Assembly: GCA_902462665.1 (NCBI GenBank)
Contig: CABQCM010000071.1
Coordinates: forward strand, 1 to 6,781
Length of the DNA: 6,781 nt
Direction: 5' to 3'
Source: an uncultured Oscillospiraceae bacterium
Lineage (GTDB): Bacteria > Bacillota > Clostridia > Oscillospirales > Acutalibacteraceae
Made by a program: the position numbers and the translations under genes
The notes under the pieces: generated by a model
Told to the model about the DNA's origin: nothing
The model's database searches: none
What the model saw: the letters and a program-made list of their open reading frames with translations, nothing else
Shown here: piece by piece, positions 5,931-6,781 of the stretch
How positions within the stretch are numbered: position 1 is the first letter of the stretch
How the letters are laid out: each line of letters opens with the position of its first letter

Positions 5931-5979
5931 CAATCGGTCTTCTAATTGTGGAAGTGGAAACAACAAAGGAAGTTATTCA

Positions 5980-6480
5980 ATGAAGCGTGCTTTCAAGACA
6001 AAACAATCAACAACCAAACGGGCGCGGCGGAAGCTATTCCTCCGTGCCTTTTCGGCGTCTCTTTTAATTTTTGCCTGCATGGCTTGCGGCCTTTTGGGAA
6101 TTGCCCAAGCCGACCGCAGTAGCCGCACGGTGGGGTTTGCAGACGCACAACCGGCCATCGCGGTCGATTACCACGATGGCCGGTTGTATGTTCGCTTTTT
6201 TGCTTATGAAGCTGAGTGGGATGTCGGAAAGCCTTTGCTCCCGCGCAGAATCTGGATGCAGCCGGTGGGACAGGCCTCAGCGCACGCTCCGCAGCCGGTG
6301 CATTTGGTGGGATCGACCGAGGCGACGAAATCGGTAACCGTTACCGCGCCCTCGGGGCAAACCTTAGTGCATTTCATGCAGCCGATGCAGCCGGCGGTGC
6401 ATTTTTTGCGGGTGACGCCGCCTTTATCCTGGTTGCGGCAGAGTACGTCGTCGCGGTCGTGCTCAATCGACGCGATGTGA
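5980..6480 (+). CDS. Small membrane or secreted protein of unknown function, with a 3' part antisense to rnfB
   Basis: A good ribosome binding site (AAAGGAAG, 8 bases before the ATG) and 49-base spacing from spoIIP suggest a real gene cotranscribed with it. The first ~75 residues look genuine: a very basic N-terminus (1-22), one hydrophobic segment (about 20-43) ending in A-Q-A-D, which could be a membrane anchor or a signal peptide, then R-T-V-G-F-A-D, a short D-Y-H-D-G-R-L-Y-V-R-F-F strand and F-A-Y-E-A-E-W. I do not recognise the family. From about residue 75 the frame lies antisense to rnfB for 277 bases to the stop at 6478-6480, and the sequence becomes low-information (many Q, P, V, S, T). 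The native C-terminus is probably lost, or the protein normally ends earlier. One extra T in the T6 run at 6196-6201 would give a stop at 6207-6209. Confidence 0.6.
   Translation: MKRAFKTKQSTTKRARRKLFLRAFSASLLIFACMACGLLGIAQADRSSRTVGFADAQPAIAVDYHDGRLYVRFFAYEAEWDVGKPLLPRRIWMQPVGQASAHAPQPVHLVGSTEATKSVTVTAPSGQTLVHFMQPMQPAVHFLRVTPPLSWLRQSTSSRSCSIDAM
6147..6201 (+). terminator. Terminator-like 14-bp inverted repeat inside the small gene
   Basis: Bases 6147-6160 pair perfectly with 6174-6187 (core CCGGCCATCG/CGATGGCCGG) around a 13-base loop. A T6 run (6196-6201) follows after 8 bases on the + strand. The offset of the T-run is longer than in a standard intrinsic terminator. On the minus strand it lies just past the rnfB stop but has no T-run after it. 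It may end or attenuate transcription, or be chance within coding sequence. Confidence 0.4.
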
Positions 6481-6781
6481 ATGAGGTTTTTGGGACAAGC
6501 GGTCACACACATACGGCAGGCCTTGCATTTTGCCGGATCGATGACTGACACGCCATTGCAGATGCGTATTGCGTCATACGCGCAGGCGCGTACGCAGTCC
6601 CCCAAGCCGATGCAGCCGTATTTGCAGTCGATCGGGCCGCCGCCGAGCTGGGCCGCCATGCGGCAGTTGTCCGCTCCCTGGTAATCGTAGCTTTTTTTGG
6701 CACAGTCGGCCGTGCCGCGGCAGCGCACCACGGCAGCCGAGCGAGTGACCGACGCGGCCTCCACGCCCAGTATCGAGGCAA
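6204..6781 (-). CDS. rnfB: Rnf electron transport complex subunit B (C-terminal part)
   Basis: The frame runs off the right edge; 191 residues are visible (starting A-S-I-L-G-V-E-A-A), and a GTG at 6764 is only an internal codon. RnfB is the ferredoxin-interacting Fe-S subunit of the Na+ or H+ pumping ferredoxin:NAD+ oxidoreductase, facing the cytoplasm. The visible part has A-A-V-V-R-C-R-G, the RnfB-type cluster motif C-K-Y-G-C-I-G-L-G-D-C-V-R-A-C, and three further ferredoxin-like motifs: CKACRMCVTACP, CIGCMKCTKVCP and CTGCGACAEACP. The N-terminal membrane anchor and the first C-x-x-C-G-x-x-G-C cluster would lie outside. RnfB is usually last in rnfCDGEAB, which fits its being the 3' gene here. 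The last residues after C-I-Q-I-L (RGSKGFPTSHSAS) look like a run-on tail into sequence antisense to the small gene. Confidence 0.93.
   Translation of the reverse strand, partial: ASILGVEAASVTRSAAVVRCRGTADCAKKSYDYQGADNCRMAAQLGGGPIDCKYGCIGLGDCVRACAYDAIRICNGVSVIDPAKCKACRMCVTACPKNLIHIASIEHDRDDVLCRNQDKGGVTRKKCTAGCIGCMKCTKVCPEGAVTVTDFVASVDPTKCTGCGACAEACPTGCIQILRGSKGFPTSHSAS

Overview
The window looks like chromosomal DNA of an anaerobic, endospore-forming Clostridia member, most likely Oscillospirales/Ruminococcaceae-like. Three things point that way: the sporulation/germination genes gpr and spoIIP beside rpsT (the same cluster as in Bacillus), an RnfB subunit of the ion-pumping ferredoxin:NAD+ oxidoreductase, and a stand-alone 'kinase to dihydroxyacetone kinase' type protein next to a U32-family protein. 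The taxon is inferred from gene content and recalled synteny, not from a search.

Layout. Bases 1-849 (+) hold the 3' end of a larger protein with a C-terminal galactose-binding-like beta-sandwich. A bidirectional terminator (876-920) separates it from a leftward block: a U32-family Fe-S protein (start best placed at 2721), then an 82-residue stand-alone copy of a FakA/YloV-type domain. Further right, also leftward, is rpsT (S20) with its own terminator (2868-2901). A 270-base divergent region with several leader hairpins separates rpsT from the rightward sporulation block: gpr (SASP-degrading germination protease), a 423-base gap, spoIIP (TTG start; septal peptidoglycan hydrolase of engulfment) and a small membrane or secreted protein. 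At the right edge rnfB runs leftward, enters from outside the window and collides with the small gene with no clean terminator between them.

Most notable: the gpr-spoIIP gap holds no convincing gene but an elaborate fold. A 27-position closing helix (4493-4519 with 4739-4765; 23 Watson-Crick, 3 G-U, 1 mismatch) encloses an 18-bp helix (4644-4661 with 4711-4728) and a branched arm with several hairpins. Seven of eight non-Watson-Crick positions in the assigned helices are G-U when read on the + strand, which suggests an RNA made in the same direction as gpr and spoIIP. I do not recognise it as a known riboswitch, SRP RNA, RNase P RNA, tmRNA or group II intron. It is the best candidate here for something undescribed.

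Other oddities: about 63 extra residues between two iron-sulfur ligands of the U32 protein; an apparent Cys-to-Asp change in the stand-alone FakA-like domain; and a small-gene/rnfB junction where each reading frame runs into the antisense of the other, as if a deletion (or an assembly error) had removed both natural 3' ends.
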